Origin: Ramlibacter tataouinensis
Lineage (GTDB): Bacteria > Pseudomonadota > Gammaproteobacteria > Burkholderiales > Burkholderiaceae_C
Reading direction: 5' to 3'
Length of the DNA stretch: 64,000 nt
NCBI RefSeq assembly: GCF_027941915.1
Contig: NZ_CP116009.1
Span: 1,178,001-1,242,000 of the forward strand
Each line of letters begins with the position of its first letter. The first letter of the stretch is position 1. Below are positions 1 through 8,685 of this stretch, in pieces. The translations under genes were made by a program, and so were the position numbers. Under the pieces are notes generated by a model. That model was not told where the DNA came from and made no database searches. It saw nothing but the letters and a program-made list of their open reading frames with translations.

Positions 1-163
1 TCAGGTGATCGGGGTTCTTCCATGCCACGTAGCCAGGCAGGGGCTTGGCCGGCGCGGCGGCGGTCTGCGCCTGCGCCACGCGGGCCAGGCCAACGCTCGC
101 CAGCGCGGTTGCGCTGCCGGCCAGCAGGCCGCGGCGGGCCAGGTCAGGGGAGTGCGGCTTCAT
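1..163 (-). CDS. Tat-exported protein, N-terminus only (possibly sulfite-oxidase-family)
   Basis: Only the first 54 codons lie in the window; the gene runs off the left edge. The start ATG at 163 has a good ribosome site (GAGGAGG) just upstream. The leader has a twin arginine (LARRGLLAG), a hydrophobic stretch and an AQAQ cleavage region, so the product is probably exported folded by the Tat system, as usual for cofactor-carrying periplasmic enzymes. The mature start (PLPGYVAWKNPDHL) reminds me of sulfite-oxidase-type molybdopterin oxidoreductases. That assignment is from memory and weak. The gene lies 40 bases downstream of a PhnD-like/rhodanese fusion on the same strand and is probably co-transcribed with it, which would suit a sulfur-oxidation role. 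Confidence 0.55.
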   Translation of the reverse strand, partial: MKPHSPDLARRGLLAGSATALASVGLARVAQAQTAAAPAKPLPGYVAWKNPDHL

Positions 164-203
164 CGTGGTCCTCCTCGGTTGTGATTGGGTGCGCTGTCGT
201 AGT

Positions 204-1418
204 TCATTGCGCGGCGGCGGCATCGTACTTCATACCGGAGCTGCGCCACTCGGGGAGGCCGCCGCGGAACCAGTACACCTTGGTGTAGCCGGACTTGATC
301 GCGGCGTGTGCGGCCTTGAAACTCTTCCAGCACTCGGGGCCGTTGCAGGCAAATACCAGCTGCGCGTTCTTGTTGGGCCCCAGCTTCGCCACCTCGAACT
401 TGTCCAGCTTCGCATCGAAGTCGGCGTCCTTCGCGCTCTTCTCGACATAAGGCACCAGCACGGCGCCGGGCACGTGGCTGGCCTTGAATTCGGCCTCGGT
501 GCGGGTGTCGACGTAGGTGGCGCCGTCCTGCATCAGCTGCGCCACGGCCTTGGCGTCGACCACGGTCGCACCAGGCAGCGCCCGGGGCGTGAAGTAGCCC
601 AGCGTCGCCACGTACTTGTAGTCCTCCGACTTGTGCGCCACCGCCTTGGTGCTCTCACCGCGCAGCAGCGCGGCGAACTGGGGGGCCTCGGCCAGCGCGA
701 CCTGCAGCGCCTCGGCACCCGGCCTGGCGCCCTCCTTGATCGCGAGGCTCAGGCCCGGCACCGGCTTCGACTCCATGATGGCCTTGATCGGCTCGCCGGC
801 CGTCACCCAGCGGTCGAACACCGCCTTCTCCACGCCCACCACGTCGCAGCGGCGCACCTGCAGGCAGGGCAGCAGGGCGTCCTGATAGCGCGTGTCGTAG
901 ATCGAGGCGAAATGGCGCTTGATGGTGGTGTTGGCGGCGTTCACCTCGCCGCGGATCAGGTAGGTCACCACGCTGTCCTGCAGCGGCAGCCCGAGGCGCT
1001 TGCCCTGGGCCTGCGCCAGGTTGTTGACCGGGCTGTCCTTGGGTACGACCAGCACCGCCTGCACCGGCTTGTCCAGGCCCAGCACCGGCTGGTAGCCATA
1101 GCGCACGGCGCTGCCGACCACGTGGGCCGGGCCGACAAAGACGTCGTGAATGCCGGCGCGGGTGGCGCCGAGGTCCGCCGTGGCATCGCTGGACAGCACG
1201 ATGTCGATGCCGGCGACCTGCTGCTTGCGCAAGGCCTGCTCCACCGCGGCGCGCCAGGCGCTGTACAGCGCAAAGCGCGACTGCTCGCTGCTGTCACCCG
1301 GGTTGACCAGTACCCGCAAGGTGCCGGGCGTGCTGCCGGCGGGCTGCGCCGCGGCTCCAGACGAGGTGAGTGCCGCGCCCAGCACGGCGGCGAGGACGGC
1401 TCCATCCCATGGCTTCAA
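204..1418 (-). CDS. PhnD-like periplasmic binding domain fused to a rhodanese domain
   Basis: About 404 aa. A short hydrophobic leader (AVLAAVLGAALTSSGAAAQ) is followed by a PhnD/phosphonate-binding-like domain (about residues 30-275) and a C-terminal rhodanese domain (about 285-400) whose active loop has Cys in CNGPECWKS. Rhodanese domains bind or transfer sulfane sulfur, so the fusion suggests a periplasmic sulfur-compound binding or transfer protein. I prefer the TTG at 1418, which puts the leader at the N-terminus and has GGGA upstream; an in-frame ATG at 1472 would add 18 residues before the leader. The next gene downstream (163 and below) is a Tat-exported protein. The exact ligand is unknown. 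Confidence 0.8.
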   Translation of the reverse strand: MKPWDGAVLAAVLGAALTSSGAAAQPAGSTPGTLRVLVNPGDSSEQSRFALYSAWRAAVEQALRKQQVAGIDIVLSSDATADLGATRAGIHDVFVGPAHVVGSAVRYGYQPVLGLDKPVQAVLVVPKDSPVNNLAQAQGKRLGLPLQDSVVTYLIRGEVNAANTTIKRHFASIYDTRYQDALLPCLQVRRCDVVGVEKAVFDRWVTAGEPIKAIMESKPVPGLSLAIKEGARPGAEALQVALAEAPQFAALLRGESTKAVAHKSEDYKYVATLGYFTPRALPGATVVDAKAVAQLMQDGATYVDTRTEAEFKASHVPGAVLVPYVEKSAKDADFDAKLDKFEVAKLGPNKNAQLVFACNGPECWKSFKAAHAAIKSGYTKVYWFRGGLPEWRSSGMKYDAAAAQ

Positions 1419-1689
1419 CTTGTTCTCCCTGACTGCTGCGAGTGCCCCGCTCGGGAGCCCTGCAGCTTGCATTTCCTAACGCTTGTAGTGTCGAAAATAG
1501 CATGGGCTTGGCAGCGCGACAGGGCATTTGGTCGCGCCGAAGTTAAGGAAAAGGCTTACGAAGTCCGGCACCAGGTGCCGCGCCATGCCCTGCGGACATA
1601 CTTGACAGCGCCGGCGCAAGACCTGCTGCCTCAGCGGCGGTCGCCGTCCGGCTGTCTTCGTCAACCCATCAGCTCACGGGAGAAGGAAG
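1419..1689. other. Non-coding gap, divergent upstream region
   Basis: This 271-base gap separates the leftward PhnD/rhodanese gene from the rightward VOC gene and must hold both promoters. On the minus strand TGCTATTTT (1494-1502) could be an extended -10 element for the leftward gene, but I see no convincing -35. No RNA gene or repeat was seen. Confidence 0.35.
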
Positions 1690-2073
1690 ATGCTCCAGAA
1701 CTTTCCCATGTACGCGTACATCCCCGCATCGGACCTGGCAAGGGCGCGCCGGTTCTACGAGGGCAGGCTGGGCCTGCGACCCAAGGAGGAAACCAACGGC
1801 GGCGTCGTGTACGAGTTCGCGAACGGCACTGCCTGCTTCCTTTACCCGACCCCCAACGCAGGCACCTCCAGAGCCAGCCAGGCCTTCTGGTCCGTCGAGG
1901 ACGTCGACGGATTGATCCGCGCATTGAAGGCGAAGGGCGTGGCGTTCGAGGACTACGACATGCCCGGTGAGAAAAGCGCAGACGGCGCCATCACGGCCGG
2001 CGGGGCGAAGGCGGCCTGGTTCAAGGACAGCGAGGGCAACATCATGGCCTTGATCGAGGAAGCGCCACGGTAG
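1690..2073 (+). CDS. VOC (glyoxalase/bleomycin-resistance fold) family protein
   Basis: A 127-aa single-domain protein of the vicinal oxygen chelate superfamily. The N-terminus has the usual YIPASDLARARRFYE pattern (first beta strand and helix), and the C-terminus has the WFKDSEGNIMALIE motif with the metal-ligand-type glutamate at the end. The start ATG at 1690 is preceded by GGGAGAAGGAAG. Members include lyases, isomerases, dioxygenases and resistance proteins, usually as dimers; nothing nearby fixes the substrate. It is probably monocistronic: a 190-base gap follows before the next gene. Confidence 0.8.
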   Translation: MLQNFPMYAYIPASDLARARRFYEGRLGLRPKEETNGGVVYEFANGTACFLYPTPNAGTSRASQAFWSVEDVDGLIRALKAKGVAFEDYDMPGEKSADGAITAGGAKAAWFKDSEGNIMALIEEAPR

Positions 2074-2266
2074 CGCCGTGGGCCGTTGCTGCTGACGACG
2101 GTAGCGGCTTGCAGGCTGAGGCGGCCGAAGGCGGCTGCGGGTGCTTGCTCGTGCCTGTATCTCGCTGCTGGGCCAGGGCAGGCATCGGTTCTGACGGACA
2201 TCAAACGCCCCGCTTTCGCAGCACCATGTCTGCTCCCCTCCGCCGCCGGCGGACATGGAGCCTCTC

Positions 2267-2725
2267 ATGGATGAATCACTCAGGCAGAAGATCCTGGCCT
2301 TGCTCGACGGGCACCGGATCATGACGGTGGCGACGCTGCGCCCGGATGGCTGGCCGCAGGCGACCACGGTGGGCTACGTGAGCGAAGGAAACACGCTCTG
2401 GTTCCTCTGTGGCCGCGAGAGCCAGAAGGCGGACAACCTGGCGCGCGACAACCGGGTGTCCATCACCATCGACCACGACACGCCGGACCTGCTGGCGATC
2501 ACCGGGCTGTCGATGGCCGCGCGGGCCCACCGCGTGACCGATCGCGCCGAGGCCGAGAAGGTGCTGCGGATGCTGCCGCTCAAGTACCCCGATGCGCCGC
2601 CGCAAACCGCGAGCATGAAGATGCCGGGGCCGGACGAAGTCGCCATCTTTCGTGTCGAACCCGAGGTCATCTCCGTGCTGGACTACACGAAGGGCTTCGC
2701 CCACACGGACCTGGTGACCTGCTGA
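2267..2725 (+). CDS. Pyridoxamine 5'-phosphate oxidase-fold (split-barrel flavin-binding) protein
   Basis: About 152 aa. The pattern MTVATLRPDGWPQATTVGY followed by LWFLCGRESQKADNL and NNRVSITID-like strands is typical of the PPOX/FMN-binding split barrel. These proteins bind FMN, F420 or haem and act as oxidases, reductases or stress proteins; the activity here is unknown. Of two in-frame ATGs (2255 and 2267) I chose 2267 because GGAG lies at a normal distance before it. It converges with the cupin gene at 2786, about 60 bases apart. Confidence 0.75.
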   Translation: MDESLRQKILALLDGHRIMTVATLRPDGWPQATTVGYVSEGNTLWFLCGRESQKADNLARDNRVSITIDHDTPDLLAITGLSMAARAHRVTDRAEAEKVLRMLPLKYPDAPPQTASMKMPGPDEVAIFRVEPEVISVLDYTKGFAHTDLVTC

Positions 2726-2785
2726 GGCATCGGATGCCGTGCGGGCGCCTCCGGGGCCTCGGGACGTGCGGCTGTCGTGCCTGCA

Positions 2786-3223
2786 TCAGAGGCCGGGCTT
2801 GAGCCCGTAGCGACTCATCACCTCGAGCAGCCTGGCCTTGTCCGGCGGCCCTGCCGCGTTCACCACGGCAGCCACGTCCCGGAAGTACTGCGCGCCGATA
2901 TCCGGCGTGTTGGTGACGAGCGCCCGCGCCGGGGCGGCATGGGGGTTGCTGAACGCGTGCACCGTGCCGCGCGGCGTGAACATCCAGTCGCCTGGGCCGA
3001 GGTCGCGTTCCTCGGCTCCCACACGGTAGTGAAGCTGGCCTTCGAGAACGTAGATGAACTCGTCGTTGGCCGCATGGCTGTGCGGAGGCGGAACATTCGA
3101 GCCCGCGGGAACCGTCAGCTCGAAGCTGCCCATCTCCTGCTTTGCCGTTCCGTCCCGCAGGTAGCGGATCGAGAGCGTACCGACGGAAATCACGCTGGTC
3201 TCGAGCGGCTCGGAATCCGGCAT
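2786..3223 (-). CDS. Small cupin-domain protein
   Basis: About 145 aa with one cupin barrel. Motif 1 is seen in PPPHSHAANDEFIYVLEG (two His and a Glu as probable metal ligands) and motif 2 in PGDWMFTPRGTVHAF (further His). The C-terminal helix resembles quercetin-dioxygenase-like single cupins. The start at 3223 is chosen because AGGAGG lies 6 bases upstream; longer in-frame starts at 3247 and 3265 lack this. Function is unassigned: it could be a small oxygenase, an isomerase or a binding protein. Confidence 0.75.
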   Translation of the reverse strand: MPDSEPLETSVISVGTLSIRYLRDGTAKQEMGSFELTVPAGSNVPPPHSHAANDEFIYVLEGQLHYRVGAEERDLGPGDWMFTPRGTVHAFSNPHAAPARALVTNTPDIGAQYFRDVAAVVNAAGPPDKARLLEVMSRYGLKPGL

Positions 3224-3418
3224 GTGAACCTCCTGCTGTTGGCTCATGAAGTCGAACTCGCGCAATATCGCATTGCCGCCTTTCCTGCCGAAGCGCGCCG
3301 CTTGTAACCTTGTCGGCGTTGCGTCACTGGTGCAAGGAAATGTTGTGGGGTCGAGCCTGGTGACAGGCGGAGATCCCGCACGCTCGCCGGCCGTACACTG
3401 CCTTCATCGGAGAGGAGC

Positions 3419-4585
3419 ATGAGGATGCGAGGGGTTCCCACAGCGGGGTACGCGCTGGTCCTGGCATGGTTTGCGGGGTGCACGGGTCTCGCCCACGCAC
3501 AGCAGACACGGATCAACGGCCACCTGGCCGCGCCCGACGAGCGACTACTCACCGAGGCTTACTTTCCCGAAGGCTTCCACCTCGCGCCGCCACAGGCGCC
3601 CAAGCCGCTCGCCAGGCGCGAAGCCACTGCCGCCGAAGCCGCCTTCATCGAGAAGGCCAGAATCACCTTCGACAGCACCAGCCTCAAGGCCATTGCGCTG
3701 ATCGAAGGTGGCGAGCTCGTCTGGCTGGCCAGCAAGGAACCGGTCACGCCGCAGACCCGTCTTTCCGGCTACAGCCTCGGCAAGACGCTCACGTCGATGA
3801 CGGCGGGTGTCGCCCTGTGTGAAGGAAGACTGGCACGCAGCACGAAGGTCGAAGAGCTGGTTCCCGAGCTGAAGGGCACCGGGTACGAGGGCGTGAACGT
3901 CGAGCACCTGCTCACCATGAGCAGCGGCATCAGGGACGGGAGTTACCACGCGGCCGGCACGCCGCAGGCACGCAAGAAGATCATGCAGATCTACGCGCAG
4001 AAGGCACAGTGGCGCGACATGCTGCCGCTGGTGAACCAGCGCACAACCGGCGTGTTCGGCAAGGTCGTCGCGCCGGGCGAAACCTTCGAGTACAAGGAGA
4101 TCGACGTGCTGGTGCTGGGTCTCATGATCCAGGCGGCAGTGCAGCAGCCCCTCTCCGAGTACATGGCAGGCACCGTCCTCAAGGAAGCCGGCGTCGCCTC
4201 CCCGGTCGCCTTGCGGCAGGACCGCAGCGGCACCACCTATGCGCCCACGGTGGCCCGGATGACAATGGAGGATTGGGTGCGTTTCGCCATCTGGGTGCGC
4301 CAGCTGGAGGCGGGGACCGGCTGCATGGCCGACTATGTGAAAGCTGCGACGCAGACCCGGATCAGCAATCATTCCCCAGCGACCGCCAGGGTCCACCGCG
4401 GCTACGGCTACCTGGTCTGGACCGACACCCCCCGCCACCACGACAGCTACTGGGCTTGGGGCTTCGGCGGCCAACGTATCGCGTGGAACCACGCGAACAC
4501 GCGCACCATGGTGGTGTTCAGCAGCCTGGAGAACAACACCGACGAGGTCCTGGCGCTGTATCGCGAGTGGGCGGGCTTGCGCTAG
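3419..4585 (+). CDS. Exported serine hydrolase, beta-lactamase/esterase (class C) fold
   Basis: 388 aa. A signal peptide (to about AHA at residue 27; an FAGC stretch at 18-21 is a poor lipobox) precedes a serine beta-lactamase-fold domain. The SxxK motif is clear as S119-L-G-K122 (GYSLGKT). The second motif, normally YxN, appears as Y225-K-E, lacking the Asn. The third-motif region reads WGFGGQ in place of HTGG-like sequence. The family includes class C beta-lactamases, DD-peptidases and esterases; the altered motifs favour an esterase-type or unknown hydrolase over a true beta-lactamase. The start has GGAGAGGAG upstream. It converges with the alpha/beta hydrolase at 4676. Confidence 0.78.
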   Translation: MRMRGVPTAGYALVLAWFAGCTGLAHAQQTRINGHLAAPDERLLTEAYFPEGFHLAPPQAPKPLARREATAAEAAFIEKARITFDSTSLKAIALIEGGELVWLASKEPVTPQTRLSGYSLGKTLTSMTAGVALCEGRLARSTKVEELVPELKGTGYEGVNVEHLLTMSSGIRDGSYHAAGTPQARKKIMQIYAQKAQWRDMLPLVNQRTTGVFGKVVAPGETFEYKEIDVLVLGLMIQAAVQQPLSEYMAGTVLKEAGVASPVALRQDRSGTTYAPTVARMTMEDWVRFAIWVRQLEAGTGCMADYVKAATQTRISNHSPATARVHRGYGYLVWTDTPRHHDSYWAWGFGGQRIAWNHANTRTMVVFSSLENNTDEVLALYREWAGLR

Positions 4586-4675
4586 GGTGGCCTGCGCGAC
4601 CATCCCCGAAGGTGTCCACCCATAGCGTGGCGCCATGCAACGCCTGCGGGTAGCGCATCCGGGCAGCGCGGCGGG

Positions 4676-5545
4676 TCAGGGCAGCGTCGGCACCGCGAGC
4701 AGCCGCAGCAGTTCCTCGTTGAAGCTCGCCGCGTTCTCGTACTGCACCCAGTGACCTGCGTGCGGGACGAGCACCAGTTCCCCGAAGTTCGGCGCACGGC
4801 CCAGCAGCTCGCGAAGCTCATCCACCTTTCCGGCATACAGCTGGTCGAACCGGCCCCAGATGCCGTCCACGCGGCAGCGCAGCGTGGACAGCGTCCGCGC
4901 GAGAACGTCCGTCCTTGCCATTCGCCTGCGGCGCACGCGATCGCGGGCCAGGTTGGCCGCATGCAGGCGCACCGTGAAGTCGTCGATGCTCGCGGGGTCG
5001 TGCAGCATCAGCACGCGCAGGTTGTCCCGGTGCACCTGGTCGCGCGCGTCACGCTCCTGCAGGTGGCGCCAGTCTTTCAGCTGCAGGTCCGCCGCCCGGA
5101 TGCCCAGCGCCGGGGCACCCGCAAGCACCAGGCGGCGCACGAGTTCCGGGTACGCAGCTGCGATGAGCCCCGCCAGCAGGCCGCCGAACGAGAACCCCAC
5201 GACGCCGGCGCCGCTTCCGCCCACCACCTCGCGCAGCCCGGCGGAGACGGGCTCGACCATTCCATCGGCGTCGACGATGCTCCCGGCAGCCGCGGAGTCG
5301 CCGAAACCCGGCAAGTCCGGGACGATGACACGGCGGCCGCTCGCCGCGAGAGCCTCCACGTTGCGCAGCCAGTGCGTCCAGCTTCCGCTGCCGCCATGCA
5401 GGAGGACGAGCGGCTCCGAACCGGCGTCACCCCAGGCATGCCAGACCGTCCGGGTGGCCCCATGGACGGTTTCGATCGCCGTGGCCCGGGAGAGGACGCG
5501 CAGCGCAGCCGCAGGGAGCTCGTGCGACAGCGGCGGGAGGGGCAT
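4676..5545 (-). CDS. Alpha/beta hydrolase
   Basis: About 289 aa, a classic single-domain alpha/beta hydrolase. The oxyanion region is LLHGGSGSWTHW, the nucleophile elbow GFSFGGL (Ser), the acid is probably the Asp of GRFDQLY, and the catalytic His lies in HAGHWVQYE. Similar proteins cleave C-C bonds in ring-cleavage products or esters, but nothing nearby fixes the substrate. I chose ATG 5545; GAGGGGG lies upstream next to the stop of the preceding membrane-protein gene. An ATG at 5575 overlaps that gene's end and would add 10 residues. The membrane gene is 17 bases upstream, so the two are probably co-transcribed. Confidence 0.8.
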   Translation of the reverse strand: MPLPPLSHELPAAALRVLSRATAIETVHGATRTVWHAWGDAGSEPLVLLHGGSGSWTHWLRNVEALAASGRRVIVPDLPGFGDSAAAGSIVDADGMVEPVSAGLREVVGGSGAGVVGFSFGGLLAGLIAAAYPELVRRLVLAGAPALGIRAADLQLKDWRHLQERDARDQVHRDNLRVLMLHDPASIDDFTVRLHAANLARDRVRRRRMARTDVLARTLSTLRCRVDGIWGRFDQLYAGKVDELRELLGRAPNFGELVLVPHAGHWVQYENAASFNEELLRLLAVPTLP

Positions 5546-5562
5546 TCCGGCTGCGCGCCCCC

Positions 5563-5943
5563 TCACCGGTTGCATGCAGCCCGCGCCTTGGGCATGAACA
5601 GCAGGACCACGAAGACCAGCAGCAGCGCCAGCACCAGCAGGGTGGTCATGCCGGGCAGCCTCGGTGCGCCCGCGCCGGCGAACAGCGGCCAGGCCATGCG
5701 CCAGGCCTGGAACAGGGCGGCGGCCAGTCCGAGCCACCACGCCCACGCATAGCGCATCCACAGTCCCCAAGCGACCACCAGGGCGAGCAGCCCGACCAGC
5801 CAGGTCACGGGCTGCGCCACGCTCAGGCGCAGCGTCATGGCTTGGGCGGCGGCGCCGATCTGGACAGCCCCTCCGGCCAGCACCCACATTGAATAGCCGA
5901 GCGCCACGAAGGCGGCCACGCGGATCGAAGCGATGCCGCTCAT
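5563..5943 (-). CDS. Small four-helix integral membrane protein, unknown function
   Basis: 126 aa, nearly all hydrophobic with about four membrane segments (around residues 8-30, 45-62, 68-84 and 98-117) and a basic C-terminal tail (PKARAACNR). I do not recognise the family. The start ATG at 5943 has AGGAAA about 8-12 bases upstream. The stop lies 17 bases before the alpha/beta hydrolase start, suggesting a two-gene unit. Confidence 0.65.
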   Translation of the reverse strand: MSGIASIRVAAFVALGYSMWVLAGGAVQIGAAAQAMTLRLSVAQPVTWLVGLLALVVAWGLWMRYAWAWWLGLAAALFQAWRMAWPLFAGAGAPRLPGMTTLLVLALLLVFVVLLFMPKARAACNR

Positions 5944-6009
5944 TGCACGTCATTTCCTGTCATCGCCGGCATTGTGCCTACCGCGCCGGCGAAAGCCGTT
6001 GGCATCGAC

Positions 6010-7302
6010 TCAGGGACCATCCGGCGGGCCGGCGAGCTGGATGCGGGCATGGGCCTGCGCATGCATGCGGACGCACACGGGATGCCTGCGGAATTCGGCC
6101 GTGGCGCAGCGCAGGGCAACGCAGAAGTCGCGCGCGATCCCCGGCTCGCTTCGGCAGCCGGGGAGCGACGCGGTCCGGGGCTCTCGTCGACCGGGCGCCG
6201 GCGTCCTGCCCTTCGAGTCGCTCGCGCGCGCCGCACGGGCGCTGGGCCGCGGTGGGGCTTGCGTCGGGGCGTCCGCGGCTGGCGGTGTCGCCACGTGCAC
6301 GCGCCGCGGCGTGCGCCCGGCACCAGCACCCTCTTCCACTGCCTCGGTGGCTGGCGGCTCGGACATCGTCGCGGCGAACGGGGTGACGACCGCCGGGTCC
6401 GGCAATGCGGCTTCCCGCTCGCCTCCTCCAGGCCCATGCGCCACCAGCGAGTTTCGGGTCGCGGCGACCTCTGGCGCCTCATCACGGGACAGCGACCGGG
6501 TTGCCAGGCCGGCCACCAGCAGGACAGCAGCGACGACAGCCGCCGCCACGTGCGAGCGCCGCCGTCGTGCCCGCGCGATGCGTGCGCGGCCGGGGGCTGG
6601 GCTTGGCCGCTCCCAGGCCGGCCTGCCCGCTGCTGCCAGCAAGGCGCCCAAAAACTCGGCCGCCGAACCGTGGCGCAGGTCGGGATCCTGGGCCAGCGCC
6701 CGCATGAAGACGGCGTCGAGCGCCACCGGCAGATCGGGTTGCAGCGTCCGCAGGGGCCAGCCGTTCCGCCTCGGTTGCGGGCCGGCTGCGCCGGCCGCTA
6801 TCGCCCGAACCTGGAACGGCGACGCGCCCGTCAGCAACTCGTAGGCGATGACGGCGGCCGCATAGATGTCCGCGCGGTGGTCCGCCGGCAGGCCGACGAT
6901 CTGCTCCGGTGCCATGCACCCTGGCACATCGGCGTCAGCATCGACTGGCGCCCCCGGCCCGTCGAGCGCCTCGCCATCGAACCCCGTGACCTGCAGGCGT
7001 CCACAACGGCTGACGCGCAAGCCCTGCGGGCGAAGCGCCAGGTGCACCACGCCATGGCCATGGGCGTGCGCGAGCGCGCTGAGCAACTGGGCGGCCAGTG
7101 CCAGGCCCTGGAAGAGGGGCAGCCTGCCGACCCGCGCCAGCATCTCGTCCAGGCGCTCGCCCTCGTCATCGGCGGACGGATTGCCGGCAACTGCCGGCTC
7201 TGCATCGTGTCCCTTCCGGCGATCCGCAGCGATGTTCGGATGCTCCAATCGGCAGCGACCCGGCCTCTCGCCGGCTCGTGCATGTACCGCTCGTTCCTGC
7301 AT
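6010..7302 (-). CDS. Degenerate serine/threonine-kinase-like membrane protein (pseudokinase)
   Basis: 430 aa. The order is a shortened N-lobe (LEHPNIA, about 19-25), a kinase C-lobe (about 65-230), one membrane segment (about 250-268), a Pro/Ala-rich linker and a Cys-containing tail (FCVALRCATAEFRRHPVC). The catalytic loop that should read HRDxKxxN is HLALRPQGL, so the catalytic Asp is absent. DFG is replaced by TGFDGEA, while the APE-like motif (CMAPEQIVG) and the following DIYA and G/ASPF motifs remain. No glycine-rich loop or lysine strand is present. The frame is open upstream of the ATG to about 7400 but has no ATG, GTG or TTG there. It is probably a scaffold or sensor rather than an active kinase, or a gene decayed at its 5' end. 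Confidence 0.7.
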   Translation of the reverse strand: MQERAVHARAGERPGRCRLEHPNIAADRRKGHDAEPAVAGNPSADDEGERLDEMLARVGRLPLFQGLALAAQLLSALAHAHGHGVVHLALRPQGLRVSRCGRLQVTGFDGEALDGPGAPVDADADVPGCMAPEQIVGLPADHRADIYAAAVIAYELLTGASPFQVRAIAAGAAGPQPRRNGWPLRTLQPDLPVALDAVFMRALAQDPDLRHGSAAEFLGALLAAAGRPAWERPSPAPGRARIARARRRRSHVAAAVVAAVLLVAGLATRSLSRDEAPEVAATRNSLVAHGPGGGEREAALPDPAVVTPFAATMSEPPATEAVEEGAGAGRTPRRVHVATPPAADAPTQAPPRPSARAARASDSKGRTPAPGRREPRTASLPGCRSEPGIARDFCVALRCATAEFRRHPVCVRMHAQAHARIQLAGPPDGP

Positions 7303-7493
7303 CGCGGCCCATGGTCGAACTTCCCACGCACGAGCCTTGTAGGACGCAAGAGCGTCCGCCGGTGCGGCACAGTCCAGAAGGGCGCTCCATCACCACGTTC
7401 GGCGGACTCGTGCCGCCCATGCACCTGTGCGGGCGAAAGAACGTTGCGTTGGTTCGGTGCCACTCGTCGGGGACCTCGGGCCCTGCGCGTGCG

Positions 7494-8459
7494 TCAGGTG
7501 CAAGCTTTGTCCAGCTGCGCGCAGAGGTAGTCGACCACCCGCTCGAACGGATCGAAGCCCCAAGCCTGCGCCACCGAGGGCCGCAGGTTCGAGTTCGCGT
7601 TCACGTCGTAGAACACGCGCCGGCCGTCCGGCGTTTCCAGGTACTCGATGCCACCGACGTCCAGGCGCCCGGCCTGCACGATGCGGGTGGCGACGGCAAC
7701 CGCTTCGTCGGGCACTTCCGGATACGAATGGAACTCGACCGGCGGGGCCTCCGGCCCGGCCGCAGGCAGCTCGCACAGGCCTTCCCCGTCGTCCGGGTTG
7801 CAGACGGGCGAGGGGCACAGGTTGAAGCGGCCGTGCGTCTTCACCCGCATCGCATACAGGAGGCGGCCGCCGAGGAACTCGAGGCGCACGATGCCCTGCC
7901 CGGGATCGTGCGGCAGGTATTCCTGCAGCAGGAACAGGTTGTCCGGCAGCCAGTACGCCGGGTCGCGCCGGAAGATCTCCTCGACCTGCTCGATCGAGTC
8001 CACCACCTGGATGCGCGCGCCGCTGCCGCCCTGGTCGGGCTTGAGCACGGCCGGCCACCGGATGCCGGCGGCGAAGTGCCGCAGCGCACCGGGGTCATTG
8101 AACGTGATCGACTTCGGCGTGTCGATGCCGAGCGAATGCAGCAGCGCCGCCTGCGCGCTCTTGCTCAACTCCAGCGCGAAGGCACCCGCGCCGTTGAGGA
8201 CCCGGGCACCCAGCCGCTCGAGCGTGCGCATGTATGCCAGGGCGAGCGGCACCGCGCGCGTGTTCCCGCGAAGGTAGGCGCTGGGACTTGCCTGATTGAA
8301 GTAGAGCCTCGCGCCGGGCACCTCGGTATTGACGAACGCGGCGCGCGTCACGTCGAACGGCGCAAAGCGCACGCCGCGCCGCTCCAGCGCGGCAAACAGG
8401 GGCCTCTGCCATTCGGGGTGCTCATGCAGGACGACGAGGTCGGGGCCGGCCGGGTTCAT
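7494..8459 (-). CDS. ATP-grasp ligase, RimK/glutathione-synthetase-like
   Basis: 321 aa. ATP-grasp features are visible: WPAVLKPDQGGSGARI (nucleotide-binding Lys and small loop), LLQEYLPH (adenine-contact Glu), VRLEFLGGRLLYAMRV, and FYDVNANSNLRP (Mg-binding Asn residues) near the C-terminus. Enzymes of this fold join a carboxylate to an amine with ATP; RimK-type members add glutamate to proteins or make small peptides and cofactors. The substrate cannot be told here. No Shine-Dalgarno is obvious before the ATG at 8459. The kinase-like gene lies 191 bases downstream on the same strand. Confidence 0.75.
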   Translation of the reverse strand: MNPAGPDLVVLHEHPEWQRPLFAALERRGVRFAPFDVTRAAFVNTEVPGARLYFNQASPSAYLRGNTRAVPLALAYMRTLERLGARVLNGAGAFALELSKSAQAALLHSLGIDTPKSITFNDPGALRHFAAGIRWPAVLKPDQGGSGARIQVVDSIEQVEEIFRRDPAYWLPDNLFLLQEYLPHDPGQGIVRLEFLGGRLLYAMRVKTHGRFNLCPSPVCNPDDGEGLCELPAAGPEAPPVEFHSYPEVPDEAVAVATRIVQAGRLDVGGIEYLETPDGRRVFYDVNANSNLRPSVAQAWGFDPFERVVDYLCAQLDKACT

Positions 8460-8685
8460 GCGACCGAATCTAGTGGAAGAGGCATTTCCTCACCGGTGGC
8501 GCAGGTGTAGGGGCGCCAGCGGACGCCGGTCGCGGGCACGAGCAAGGTCGAGGGGACATCAGCTCATCCGAGCACGATCGTCCCGCTCCGTTGTGCGCTG
8601 CTCGCCTCCACGTTCGGTATCACCCGCCACGCTCGAATCCTGTGAACATCGAGTGGACAGGCTGGTGCCCGCCAAGGAGAGCGTC

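Noticed and set aside
4585..4621. GGGTGG/CCACCC hairpin after the serine hydrolase gene
   Set aside because: Six-base stem with a long loop and no T-run; too weak to call a terminator.
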